In this document: positions 10,964 to 22,337 of the stretch, in pieces
How positions within the stretch are numbered: position 1 is the first letter of the stretch
Layout: each line of letters begins with the position of its first letter
From: Paraphaeosphaeria minitans
Taxonomy: Eukaryota > Ascomycota > Dothideomycetes > Pleosporales > Didymosphaeriaceae
Assembly: GCA_015832175.1 (NCBI GenBank)
Contig: WJXW01000002.1
Location: forward strand, 4,030,001 to 4,094,000
DNA: 64,000 nt
Reading direction: 5' to 3'
Translations under genes and position numbers: made by a program
The notes under the pieces: model-generated
Database searches by the model: none
Told to the model about the DNA's origin: nothing
Seen by the model: only the letters and a program-made list of their open reading frames with translations

Positions 10964-11832
10964 GCCGATCCCGCCGGAAGTTGTAACGATGCATCGTACA
11001 ACTGGCGGGTGTATACCATGGCGCTAGTAATCAGCATGTGTGTTCTCACTTATGGCTACGACTCTTCGTTTACCGGGACGGCAACCACACAGAAGAGCTT
11101 CCAGCAAGACTTTGGCATGGACAATATGAGCAAAAGTGCTCTGAACGACGTATCGTCTAGTCTCACCTCAGTTTGTTCGTCTTCACCCCTTCCCAAGTCC
11201 AGGCCAGTGTTGATCATCGCTCAGATTCGGCTGGCGGCTTCTTCGGAGCACTCTTTGCCTTCCCTTTTGCTTGGAGCTTCTCGGTCATCGCTGGACTGTC
11301 ATCTTGTCATACATCAACTTCGTAATTGATGCTCTTTTCTGCACAGCTGGAACAGTCCCATCTCTCTCCCTTGGTCTCATCTACACAGGACGCCTCCTTA
11401 CCGGTCTGGGTGTCGGGAGTATCGCAGCTGTATGACCAATATACATCGTCGAAATATCTCCGCTAGCTGTTCGTGGCAGGTTGACAGGCTTCTTCGAATC
11501 GGTTTATCAGATCGGAGCTGTGACTGGGTTCTGTATTAAGTATGGCATCATCTATGCATTTCTTCGCCACATGCTTGATTTGTGCGAGCATCGACGCCTT
11601 CTTCTCCATTCGCGAGACGAAAGGGCTGCGTGCCGACCAAATGGATGAGCTTTTTGGGTTCGAGAAGCGACGCCAGGTAGGTGGACCGTGGCCAAATGGC
11701 GAGCCAATGAAGGCAAGCTTGTCAAGAAGGAAGTTGTGGGATATAAGTATGTATACAGATGTCAGTTTGCCACTAGTATCCCAACAGGTACTTGAAGATC
11801 TCATGCTGTTGTTGATGTTTGGGAAGTGGTGA
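10964..11832 (+). pseudogene. MFS sugar transporter relic with internal deletion
   Basis: Remains of a hexose/sugar porter. The N-terminal part is clear: NWRVYTMALVISMCVLTYGYDSSF, QKSFQQDFGM, then a probable intron ending near 11223, then AGGFFGALFAFP. A frameshift follows. Next come HRWTVILSYINFVIDALFCT, IYTGRLLTGLGVGSIAAV, an in-frame TGA (about 11430), and PIYIVEISPLAVRGRLTGFFESVYQIGAVTGFC, the classic loop after TM4-5. About 30 bp later the sequence jumps to the extreme C-terminus of the same family (FFATCLICASIDAFFSIRET then KGLRADQMDELFGFEKRR). Everything between about TM5 and TM12 is missing. The frameshift, nonsense codon and loss of about half the protein leave no doubt that the copy is dead. 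Confidence 0.8.
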
Positions 11833-11990
11833 TGCTGAACGATGACGCTTGGAGCTTCTACCTAAGTACCTACCTGATCCCTGTTCCCCGCCAAGCCATT
11901 GCCATTGACACGGGCAGGTGCATCCCACACCCATTGCGCTACCCCATCTCTCCGCACCCTGCGCCCAGATCCCACCTTTCGACACACACA

Positions 11991-14900
11991 ATGGCGACGT
12001 CGCCACCGCCGGTCGAGGATCAGGCGCGCCTGCTCGAGGACGCGCTCGCCGTGGTCCGCCAGCAGACGATGCTCATGCGCCGCTGCCTCGAGACGCCCGG
12101 CAAGCTGATGGATGCGCTCAAGTGCAGGTACCGAGCAAGCCCCTCTAGAGCACCGCCCGCATGCTAACTGCGCGCAGCTCGACGCTCGTCTCGGAACTGC
12201 GGACTAGCAGCCTGGGACCCAAGCAGTACTACGAGCTCTACATGTCTGTCTTCGATGCTCTGCGCCATCTTTCCGTCTACCTTCGCGAGAACCACCCCGT
12301 GAACCACCTCGCCGACCTATACGAGCTCGTCCAGTATGCCGGCAACATCATACCTCGTCTCTATCTCATGGTCACCGTAGGCACTGTATACATGGCCATT
12401 GAGGATGCGCCCGTCAAGGAGATCATGAAGGACATGATGGAGATGAGCCGCGGTGTCCAACACCCCATTCGTGGCCTGTTCCTGCGATACTATCTTGCGG
12501 GGCAGGCGCGCGACTGTCTGCCTGAGGGAGACGGCGAGGGTCCGGAGGGGAACCTGCAGGATTCAATCAGCTTCATACTCACCAACTTCGTGGAGATGAA
12601 CAAGCTGTGGGTACGGCTGCAGCACCAGGGTCACTCAAGAGAGCGGGAGCAGAGGACCAAGGAGCGCCAGGAGCTGCAGCTCCTGGTAGGCAGCAACCTG
12701 GTCCGTCTTAGCCAGCTGGTGGATCTACAGAACTACAAGAAGATCTTAAACCCGTTAATGGAGCAGATCGTGCAATGTCGAGATGTTCTGGCGCAAGAAT
12801 ACCTACTAGAAGGTGAGTCAGACTGTCAATACGGGAGGGCAATCAGGTGCTAACTAAAACATTCAGTCGTTACCCAGGTCTTCCCCGACGAGTTCCACCT
12901 CCACACCCTCGACCAGTTCCTCTCCGCGGTCGCCCGCCTAAATCCGCACGTCAACGTCAAGGAAATCGTAGTCGGCTTGATGGACCGCTTATCTGCATAC
13001 GCGCAACGAGAGTCGGAGTCAGAAAGCCCAGACCAGCGCAAAAAGACGGAAGAGGACGCGATAGCAAATCTGATGAAGCAATTGAGGATACAAAAGGAGC
13101 AGAAGCCTGCCGAAGAGCTGTCAACAGAAACACAGCAGAATGGCGATACGTCCGAGTCGGAAACCACCGCCGATTCCGCGTCAATAGCAACTGGAACGAC
13201 TGCTGCTGAACCTCTAGAGTCCGAAACATCCGAAGCGCCTGAAGCATCTGAAGCCAACGAAGCAGCCGAGACAGACGGCAAGATCGAGAAGCACAGGGGT
13301 ATTCCAAAGAACGTGAAGCTGTTCGAGATCTTCCACGAACAGGTGGCGACGCTGGTGAAGATGCAACGGCTTTCGATTCAGGACACTGTTGGTTTGCTTG
13401 TTTCGCTAGCCAATCTTGCATTGTGGGTTTTCTGTTTACATCATTGGGATTAGTCGACTGACTTCAGCAGAAACATCTACCCCGAGCGCCTCGACTACGT
13501 TGACCAAGTACTGGCTTTCGCTAACCAGAAGGTCACGGAATTTGCGAACAGTGCCGATCTGCACTCGCAAGCATGTCAAAGCCAGATACTTAGCCTATTA
13601 TTGGCACCCATCATGACCTACGTATCAATGTTTACCGCTCTCGCCCTGCCAAATTTCATCCCTCTTCTACACAACCAGCCATATCCCACGCGGAGGGCAG
13701 TGGCGGGCGAGGTGGCAAGGAGTTTGTTACGGAACCAAACGCACATCACCTCAGTAGAAAACTTAGAGAGTGTCTTGGAGATTCTCAAGGTCCTCATTAA
13801 GGAAGGTATGCAGCAGGCCACCGGCTATCCCGGCGGTCCTATCCAACGGAGAGCGCAAGAGACAGACGAAACGATAGAGGAGCAAGGCTGGTTAGCACGG
13901 ATAGTGCACTACATCCGTGGAGCCGACAACGATACCCAGTTCAAGCTCCTGCAAACTGCTCGCAAGGGCTTTGGGGAGGGTAACGAACGTGTTAAGTTCA
14001 CCACGCCAGCAATTATCACTGCCTCCCTAAAGCTTGCGCGTCGATACAAGGCTCGCGAACATTTCGAGGACAACTGGCAATCACAGTCATCTGCCCTTTA
14101 TAAGTTCATGCACAGCACACTATCGACACTGTATACCCGGGTCACAGGCTCCGCCGACCTATCGCTCCGACTGTTCATTGCTTGCGGACAAGTCGCTGAC
14201 CAGAACGGCTTCGAAGAAGTCGCGTATGAGTTTTTCGCGCAAGGCTTCACAATCTACGAGGAAGCCATAAGTGATTCAAGAGCACAGTTCCAGGCGGTCT
14301 GCGTTATTGCAAGCGCACTGCACACTACCAGGAACTTCGGGAAGGAGAACTACGACACACTTATTACCAAGTGCGCGCTGCATGGAAGCAAGCTCCTCAA
14401 GAAGCCGGATCAATGCCGCGCTGTGTATTTGGCGAGCCACCTCTGGTGGGCGACAGAGATCCGAGCTTTGGGCGAGGAGGACCCGAAAAACGTGAGATCC
14501 TACCACCGCATATCACCGTACGATACACTAACTTTGCGAAGCTGTACCGCGACGGCAAGCGTGTACTTGAATGTCTGCAGCGTGCCCTTCGTGTAGCAGA
14601 TGCGTGCATGGATGCTGCGGTGTCTGTCGAGCTCTTCGTGGAGATTCTCAACCGCTACGTGTACTACTTCGACCAAGAGAACGAGGCGGTAGGCGTCTCC
14701 TAATCCCCAATCTTGGCAATCAAACTGACAGTGACCAGGTCACTACAAAGTACCTCAATGGACTCATTGAGCTGATCCACTCCAACCTCCAATCTAACGA
14801 GAACGCGTCTGCGCTTGAGAATCCGAAGCGACATTTCCAGCGTACCCTGGACTACATCGCGAGTAGAGAGTATGAGGGTGTAGTTACGGCGCCCAAGTAG
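11991..14900 (+). CDS. VPS35: Retromer subunit Vps35
   Basis: Core scaffold of the retromer coat, which retrieves cargo such as sorting receptors from endosomes to the Golgi. Six exons: 11991..12127, 12178..12812, 12867..13422, 13471..14491, 14542..14688 and 14739..14900. Introns are 48-54 bp with GT-AG ends, and CTAAC-like branch sites are visible at 12850 and 14528. Every junction keeps frame; the total is 885 residues, within the family range. The N-terminal part [20 protein letters not shown] and the segment [20 protein letters not shown] with [11 protein letters not shown] mark the Vps26-binding region. The C-terminal helical-solenoid part ([20 protein letters not shown]) is the Vps29-binding half. 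An acidic Ser/Glu-rich insert (about residues 385-460) is typical of fungal copies. High confidence. Confidence 0.96.
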
Positions 14901-16808
14901 GGTGCCAGGGCGTGTTGGTTAGAGTGAAGATGCCTAGTAAAAGGTGTACGCCACGCATGGGAGTTCTTGTACTAATAGCTTGGGAAGTGAGGATCTGAGG
15001 CATAGCGATCGTGTGAATGTTGTAGAAGGGTGGTGGGGCTGGAGAGTAGATAAGAAACTTCTGAAGTGGAAATTCGACATGTTTGGCCGATGAAAACCAT
15101 GTGTTCCGTGTTGGTGCTTCCGGAGGCTCAGAATGGAGCTGACAAAGTCAGTGACAGCTTCTAGGACAGTGAATAGCCTTACGCTCTGCGATTCGCTGAT
15201 GATAATGAAGAACCGGAATAGTAGTCCTCGCTTCCAATGACGAGTCAAACCATCACAGTTGAATGTTTCGCGTCGATCGTTCATTCGAGACCATATTGAG
15301 AAACACGGCCAAGACTTACCTATCCAGCCGCAGACATAACAAAGCCGTTTGATCGATTACCCACTCATGCTGGGCTTGCGAGTGCTTTCCAAGAAATACT
15401 ACCTACGGACCGCTATCGCTTTGGAGCATGGATGAACGATCCCACGAGCTTACTGTGGTCACGTCGTCCTCAACGGTCGCAAGGATATGAGCTGGCGAAT
15501 GAAGTTCCGAGTTGGTCCTTTGCACGATACGAAACAGAGATATATTAGAGGTGCGCAAAGCAACAAGCCAGAGACAGGACGAATTAGCTGCTCTGTTTAC
15601 GATGCCTTTCCCTTCCAGGTACACATGCAAGAATCCCCCATGCTCCCGTGTAGGATTTTCTCCAGGACATTCTCAAGGAGCTGAAATTCTCTGCGGAACT
15701 CGGGGGGAGGCGGTGCTTGCGAATTCACTCATGGCATGGATCCACGTTTCCTGGGACCTGTTCGGATCGAAATGAAGGACGAATGCCAGCCGAAAATCAG
15801 TTTCCATGTTTGGCCGACTGTGGGAATATGGTTCGACCCAGCCTGATGGCGTTCAGAAGGGCGGCGTGGGGTGCGTGCTTCTGCAGCGTGATCCCACCCT
15901 CGGGGGGGAGAGAGAGCCTTGTATAGGTAGACGAGTAGGAACTGCATAACATACTTCAAGAGTGACTTTCGGAAGCCGGTTTCCCCCGACTTCAAGGAGA
16001 TTTGAAAGATGACTATCTGGATATGGGACGAGGATGGGACTTGTACGGTCACAGTGCTGGAGGTGGAATATCCATCACTCTCTATTCATTGATGGTCAAC
16101 TTATGCGGCGATTTGCACTACTCAACACATGGGTGGTTTGGTTCTTGTTTATAAACGGGTTTTCCAAAGCACATATAGCGGCTTCAATGTTTGGTGAAGA
16201 CTTCTAGGACTCCAGAACCGGTAGCGTGCTCGCGGTGCCTACTCTGCTGTGGTCCGCGAGAGCCACTAAACGACCTGGGATTACCATTGGGAGCGTTACA
16301 TTTGGCTACGATGACCAGAGATCGTGTTGATACACAACACGAAAAGGTGCAGCTCTCTTCTTGCTGTGAGACTACACAAACGGGACGTTTGTTGTCAATA
16401 TATGGGCGGCCATAGTCACAGGCTTGACTTTAATGCCCGAGATCACAAGCGTCACAATACAGTAGTACTCGCTGTCATTGATTAATGCATTGATATGTTT
16501 TAATGCTTTTATAAGGTATGTGTGTGCCTTCGCTAAAAGGAAGTCCCGTCGCCATAGCCATCCACGCTATGATGTTGACGCCTCTCCAAATATGTCAGGA
16601 GAACTAATTGCGCCGGTGATGCTGCAATTTCTCGAAAATATCGACGCCGTGAGACCAGGAAAGAAAAGTGTAATGAACCGTTGAAACGCTCGATACTAAG
16701 ATGCCTTCATTTTTTGCGCCACCACCTCCTTGGATAAAAGAAGGTTCCAGACCGTAATTCAGTAGCTCTTGAAGCCGTTGCTCGAAAAAAAAGCGACCCG
16801 TTGTGCTT
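14901..16808. other. 1.9-kb gene-free stretch
   Basis: I find no gene. The longest frames (116 codons or fewer) overlap on both strands, contain no motif and do not splice into one another. AT-richer patches lie around 16,080-16,550. It could hold decayed sequence, but I cannot name a source. Confidence 0.4.
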
Positions 16809-18683
16809 TTACGCTTCCGCGTCCTCCACCACGATGTGCACAACCTCGCTCTTGCGCCGCTGCGACAGAGCTGAAGTAACACTTACATTGCAGTTGCGCG
16901 CCGCGCGGCTCATGCACGGAATCTGCAGCACACCCACAACCGCCATCAGCGCTGAAGCCCACCACGCCAAAGGAGTGAAGCGAATATCGATTGAGATGCC
17001 GTAGAGCAGCCCAGCGATTGGGCTGGCCATCGTTCGGCACGCTGCGCCTGTGCTTGCGGCCAGTCCATTTATCTTGCCGAGGTGGTTGGGCGCCGGTGCC
17101 GCTTCTTTGATCATGATAAGGAGAAGCGGGTAGGCGACGATGGAGGTGATGCTTCGGACAGTGAGACAAGCATATATCCCGGGATACACGAGGCTAGCTG
17201 GTAGCAGCGGAAGGAAGGGGACAACGAAATAAGCGATGGGGTGGCCGACGGTGACGAGGACGAGAAGGCGCCAAACGCCAAAGATCGAAGCGAGCACAGG
17301 GAAGACGGCGGCCTGGATAAATAGCTGGATCAGTCCGTTGATGGACAGGATGATGCCGACGTTCTGAAGTGGAATACCGAGGCCTCCTCCGAAAGCGTTG
17401 GGTGAAAGTGACATGGAAGAAACATCATCCGCGCGTTTGTCTTGGAGGAATATGGGCAGCAAGTGGTCGTATGTCATCTTGAGTGGGTCAGCTCAGCCCC
17501 ATGCGTCGACATAGCGTTGAACTTACCGAGTGGTAGGTGAAAATACCTAGAGCAATAACGAAAGTGAGCACTGTCTTCGTGATGACCTTCTCGTGCGACG
17601 GAGAATTCTCCTGAATCCAGTCGCCGTTCGACTTGACACGCCATATCTCGTCGTGGTGGGTGTCTACATCATCGAAGGTCCCGTAACTCTCGGCAGTCAA
17701 GTTCGCAGGTGCGTTGGCAATGGCACCTTGGGCTGGTAAGAGCGGAGTTTCGGCAGTAGTGGCGTCGAGATCGGCTTGACTGCTCCACGGCTGCATGTCT
17801 GGGTGAGTTTCCTCGAGAAGAAAGTAGCCCGCGAAAATAGCAACAAGAAGTAAGCCAGTGCAGAGTATATTCGGCAGCAAGTACGGGAACTTGGCGAAAA
17901 TTCCAGTAGAAGAGAACAAGGACGGGAAGTTATCTGCTGGTTCGGCAAAGTAACCACCGATCGAAGCTGCGAGATCAGCAAAGCATGGATTGTATTGAGG
18001 AGTGAGGCTGCTTACGTCCGATGATTGTACCGATGCTCCAGACGAAAGGCATCACTGCATATGCTCTGGCTACTTTGGTCAGCATCCCCTCCTCTCATTA
18101 ATAGCATACATTACTTACGTTCATGCTTCGGGTTCCTGACGAGTTCGCCAACCATAGTTTGGATTACTCCGATGTTTCCGTTCAGTATACCACCAAGAAT
18201 TCTGCCTGCGAGAGCAATCCAGAAGCTCGATGAGAAACCAACGACTAAGAGGGAAGAGACGGTACCGAAGCAGCCCATCAAAAGTACCTGTCAATGTCAG
18301 TAACCATCGACTGCGAACCGGCTGCAACCACAGCGATCTTGAAGGTAGCATACTGGCTTGCGACCTATTTTGTCCGAGAGGCCTCCCCAATACATGCCTG
18401 TGCATGCCTCGGCGAGAGAAAAGGCAGAGATAAGGATGCCCGCAAAGAAAGGCGCTTGCGACTCAGATGCTCCATAATGGGCAACGAGTTTGATGGCGTA
18501 GGGAAAGATAGAGGTGAGCGCAATGGGCTCGGCAACTCGTACGAGGGCTACGACGCATGTTAACGACGGTTCCTAGGAATCGAAGGTGCGACTGCGAGTA
18601 TACTGACCAAGTAGGAAGAGCTGTGCGACAGGAAACTCGTCTGGGTTCCGCGGGCTTGTTCTTGCTTTGGTGAGTCCAAACAT
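16809..18683 (-). CDS. MFS transporter (12-TM, multidrug/efflux-type)
   Basis: Plasma- or vacuolar-membrane transporter; substrate unknown. Six exons: 18608..18683, 18354..18547, 18119..18287, 18016..18069, 17527..17966 and 16809..17477. All junctions are in frame, giving 533 residues. The start MFGLTKARTSPRNPDEFPVA leads into LALVRVAEPIALTSIFPYAI (TM1). MFS signature A appears as GGLSDKIGRKP in the TM2-3 loop. TM4-6 follow (LGGILNGNIGVIQTMVGELV, YAVMPFVWSIGTIIGPSIGG). A cytoplasmic loop with PLLPAQ precedes the C-terminal half (MTYDHLLPIFLQD onward). This layout matches the fungal MFS group related to yeast Ycr023c (established pattern from memory). Introns are 49-66 bp. No biosynthetic neighbours suggest a cargo. 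Confidence 0.88.
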
Positions 18684-19353
18684 ATCCTATAGCCTGGCTT
18701 GATCCTTACGATTACGCCAAGACGCAAGCAGTGGCGGTCGTGGGGGGCTGCTATGTGAGTATCCTTGCTTGCGTGTGGCGTCAAAGAGTCGTGCGTGATC
18801 GCTGGAGGCCGAAAGCAGGCCGAGGAATGGAGTAGAAAGTGAACTGGCGAGAGGACGGTTCCAGAAATTGGTGTTGAGGAATGGAGTGAGGAGTTTTGGA
18901 AGAAAAGGCGGCGACAAGAGCAAGTTAATGGGCAGACCGTCCAATGGGATCTTTGGATATGCGTTGGGCTCGGGCGAGACCGTGCATCCTTCGGGCCATC
19001 GGCAATCTTCTGATAGACAACGGTCCGTTTGCATCCATATCACCACGTCTGCTCAGCCACGTATACACAACGGTGGAGGTGACGACAGACGATATCAACC
19101 GGACGTCGAAACAGTACTCAATTGTGTGCTGCGGTTGATAGGGACGGACTACACCGTTGCCCTAAGACAGGCAGCCAAGCGAAAAGCTAGCAGCTAGTAC
19201 CCACTAGCGCGTGTGGGGAAGGAACGCTAAGACCGCCTCTCATGGTTTCGTAACTTTCCCACACGATAGATACGAGTACGCCGTCGACATCATCTCCAGC
19301 AGGCAGGTGGTCTAGCAGTTATTTCTCAGGGGATGATGCATTCAGGACAGATA
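18684..19353. other. Intergenic, promoter side of the MFS gene
   Basis: No coding frame is supported. A 109-codon + strand frame at 18868-19197 has no motif and is probably chance. Confidence 0.45.
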
Positions 19354-20543
19354 CTAACAAGCACCCTCTCTCAACAATCGTCGGAGTTCCTTCTTATACA
19401 TCACCTTATCCTCTTCTTCGACCTCCGCCCACGTTCCTCCGCCCCTCCAGAACATTTCTCCACTCAGTTGTAGCACCTCAGCCCCCTTGTATAAACTCCC
19501 GTGTGCAGATCCCATAGCCTCCAGCCACAAATGGCAGTCACGATACACCTTCCTCGCAATTTTCTTGGGAGTGGGAGTTGCTCTCCGTTTTCCTAAGCGT
19601 GCATGGAAGTCATAGTGACTCCTGTTGATGAAGTATCCCATCGAACAATTGACAAATAAGCTGGTCAAGTTGGTGACTCCCTTTGCGGCAAGCATAGCAA
19701 GGGCGTTGTGCCCTCGCGATTTGCGGGAAGGGGCTGGGTTCCAGCAGCGAACCTCGATTGAGCGAATGAGCTTAGCCGTCCGTGGAGAGAGTTGCGCAGC
19801 GAAACCGAACAGGCCGTCAACGTCCGTGAAAACTAGGGGTCGGGCGTACATCATGGGTGCTGCCTCGTCGTAAATCTTCTTGCACACCGATAGGATATTG
19901 AAACTGAATGTTTTGGGACCAGTTTGTGGCTCCTCATTTTCCGATTCCGAGTTGTCGTGATCATTGCCGGGGAGATTGCTTGCCCAGCCACGGCCATGAC
20001 CACGGCCATGACCACGGCCATGACCACGGCTTGTTCCTCCTCTAGTAGCACGTGCAATAAATCCGCTGCCATGTTTCAAATACTCGAGTTCTGTTTCATC
20101 AAACGAAGAAACATAAGCGACGGTTCTCTTGTAGCATCTTTGCTTGGAGCTTAACCAGATTCCCTCCCTGTTCCCACCGTACGAATCCGGTAGCTTGGTC
20201 GGGGAAGGCAAGCATTCTTCATAAATGCGGTTTCGCAGCTCGGCCGGTAGAGACATAAAGGGGAAAATCTTGTGTTTGGGCGGTGGCCTTGTGTTACGTG
20301 CGCGCTGTTGTAGTGTTGCGTGAGCATTCATCATCGTGAACGGGATGAGATGGACTAGGTATATACCTTCACTGGCATATACTCCAATTCGGAGTCATCA
20401 TCGGTAATTTCGGCATCTTCATATCTGTAGTGCACTTCAGCACGCTTTCGTTTCGGGTATCGTGCCTCTGCTGGATTTGAGGCCGGCACGCTGCTGTCAG
20501 GTCGAGCAACCGGAACAAGATCAACGTGATTGAAGCCAAACAT
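19354..20543 (-). CDS. 2EXR/F-box-like domain protein
   Basis: Two exons, 20367..20543 and 19354..20304, with a 62-bp intron (GTATAT...ACAACAG), giving 375 residues. The first exon is short, basic then acidic (PKRKRAEVHYRYED...DDDSELEYMPVK), suggesting a nuclear localisation signal. The second begins RARNTRPPPKHKIFPFMSLP then AELRNRIYEECLP, the hallmark of the fungal 2EXR domain (an F-box-like motif with E-x-R repeats) found in large Pezizomycotina families. LSVCKKIYDEAAPMMYAR is the usual second block. A low-complexity insert of GHGR repeats (encoded at 19991-20029) follows RGGTSRG. Functions of these proteins are largely unknown. The start at 20543 is the first ATG in frame (MFGFNHVDLVPVARPDSS). 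Confidence 0.8.
19991..20029. repeat. 12-bp coding tandem repeat (GHGR)
   Basis: The unit CGGCCATGACCA occurs three times perfectly plus a partial copy. On the minus strand it encodes the GHGR repeats of the 2EXR protein. The 12-bp length keeps frame, so copy number can vary without breaking the gene. Confidence 0.85.
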
Positions 20544-20809
20544 GGTTTTCTCTTCTGCAATCGTGAACACATTCGTGGCGCGCTGTCATATGCACTTTAT
20601 AAGATTTGACGTTCATGGGCTAGGCCCTGGCGGAGGGTTGCTGCCTGAATTTCGGACTTGGCGCAGGCAGCAGGGACCAATTGCCCAGGACATCTGGTAA
20701 CTGACGTCTCCGCAAAATGTGATGATGACGCGTGAGCTTTGTCCACTTCTGGCGGCCGATGGGAGGAAGGAGTCTCTGCGGTTTCCGTGCCCAGGTGAGT
20801 CGTAGTTTG

Positions 20810-21288
20810 GGGCCTGTTCGGTCGCTGTGATCTCAATCTGTGATCTGGGCGTGATCTCAGCCGTTCTAAGTATAGCGCTGGCGTAGAATTTTTTCTTAGT
20901 GTAGCTATACAAAATCTTCTAACGCCTTGCTATAACATAGCTAGATTAAAGGCCTATTTAGTTACTATAATCTTACTCCTTAATTTTAGTAGCTATACAT
21001 AGTAGGTAGTAAAAGCGTACTAGCCTATAGTATAAAAATAAGTGAGAAATAGATCTAGACCTATTTATAAAATAAGATTATAATTTTAGGCTTAAAAAGA
21101 TATAATAGTAGATTTTTATAGCACTAGCAAAAGTTATTTTAGTTAGAGTATTATTAGTAAATTACACCTATTTATATAATATTAAGATTACACTTAAAGA
21201 GAACACGACCTTAATCTTATTATACGCTTACTATATATGGGAAGTGAGATGAGACCAAGGAGCGAGATCACGGCGACCGAACAGGCCC
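20810..21288. mobile_element. Non-autonomous TIR element (MITE-like), copy 1
   Basis: 479-bp AT-rich element with terminal inverted repeats. The left end GGGCCTGTTCGGTCGCTGTG and the right end, read in reverse, GGGCCTGTTCGGTCGCCGTG differ at one base; similarity continues through GATCTC. The left subterminal region repeats GTGATCT three times. The interior has no coding frame and many TA steps. The same left-end sequence, including AGCGCTGGCGTAGAATTTTT and GTGTAGCTATAC, recurs inverted at the right end of the 24.0-31.3 kb element, proving a family. Ends of the form GGGCC-TGTT-CGGT resemble PIF/Harbinger (Tourist-like) elements. No clean direct target duplication is visible for this copy (left flank TTG, right flank CAA). 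Confidence 0.8.
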
Positions 21289-21745
21289 CAAGTTGATAGC
21301 GACCGCGCCAGCATGACGTCAGCACCAACGCAGCTGGTCATCATACAAAGCGACTGCCCGGCTTTGCAACATCGATTCTACCTTTACAGTTTGGAATGAG
21401 GAAAGAGGAGCCAATAGTCTCCGAAGCAAGTTCACATTCACCAGCAAAATCGCCAGGTATTGTAGGTAACACGCGCATGCGTCTTCCGCGTACCCTGAGA
21501 AAACCATCGAGCTTTGTTTCCACATCATAATCTTGTACTGATAATCGTTCGAATCGGCCCTCCTGGCAAGATAGGCAGGATGTATCCCCCTGTCCCGTTA
21601 CGGGTGGTAATCACCGCGTATTGGTACGCCGCAAGCTAGCATACGAGAGTGCTCCCAGGACTGCCACACGAAACCCCGTAAATGTCTTTTGCCCTGCAAA
21701 CGGCGGTGTTCTCTCCTCAGGATCACCATCTATTCAATTCGCAAG

Positions 21746-21913
21746 ATGTTGCAGTATGTCTTTCGTGCGTTGAAGTTTGTCAGGATGTTCAGAGTGCCAA
21801 GGGCGTACCCAATCGTAGGCTACCCTTTGCTGAGTCTGTTGCGGCTATTCCCTGGACTTGCGAAGGCTAGGCAGAGGCATAGCCAGTATACGGAAGATAA
21901 AGTCGTGCGATGA
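21746..21913 (+). pseudogene. Possible cytochrome P450 fragment
   Basis: A 55-codon open stretch contains PIVGYPLLSLLRLFPGLAKA and RQRHSQYTEDKVVR, then a stop. It resembles the F-G helix region of fungal P450s (PxxxLLRLxPGxxxKRxxHxxYTxEKVxRRL) from memory of the family. No I-helix, ExxR or haem loop is found nearby. It would be an isolated fragment lying between two transposon copies. Weak evidence: one motif block only. Confidence 0.3.
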
Positions 21914-22337
21914 CTCGACTCAGAGTCGTTTGCGTAGGATATCATGAAGTATCTATCATGGTTCGGGCATCCACATGGATCTCAATTGACACCCGCTAAG
22001 ACATGTTCACTTGTCAAACTGAAGGACAGACTATGATTAGGCAGAGTGGTAAGCACACGTTGTGCTCTGTACCATTGCGTGAATATGAGCGGCTGATGTA
22101 TACTATCTGTGGCGTGCAGGGGCATGTGCAAAAGAGAACTCTATCACACGTACGCGACAGATAATCTATATACCATGGACCCTTGTTTCCACACTATCAT
22201 ATATGATACTACCAAAACTTAGCCTTCGAACTGCGATATTCAATTGCAGAGCTACGCAATATACGCGGGCCTTCTTGTTCCACCTGCGTTCTCTCATGTT
22301 GTGTGGTCATTGTCAGCGTGATCGTTGCTGATGCTAG

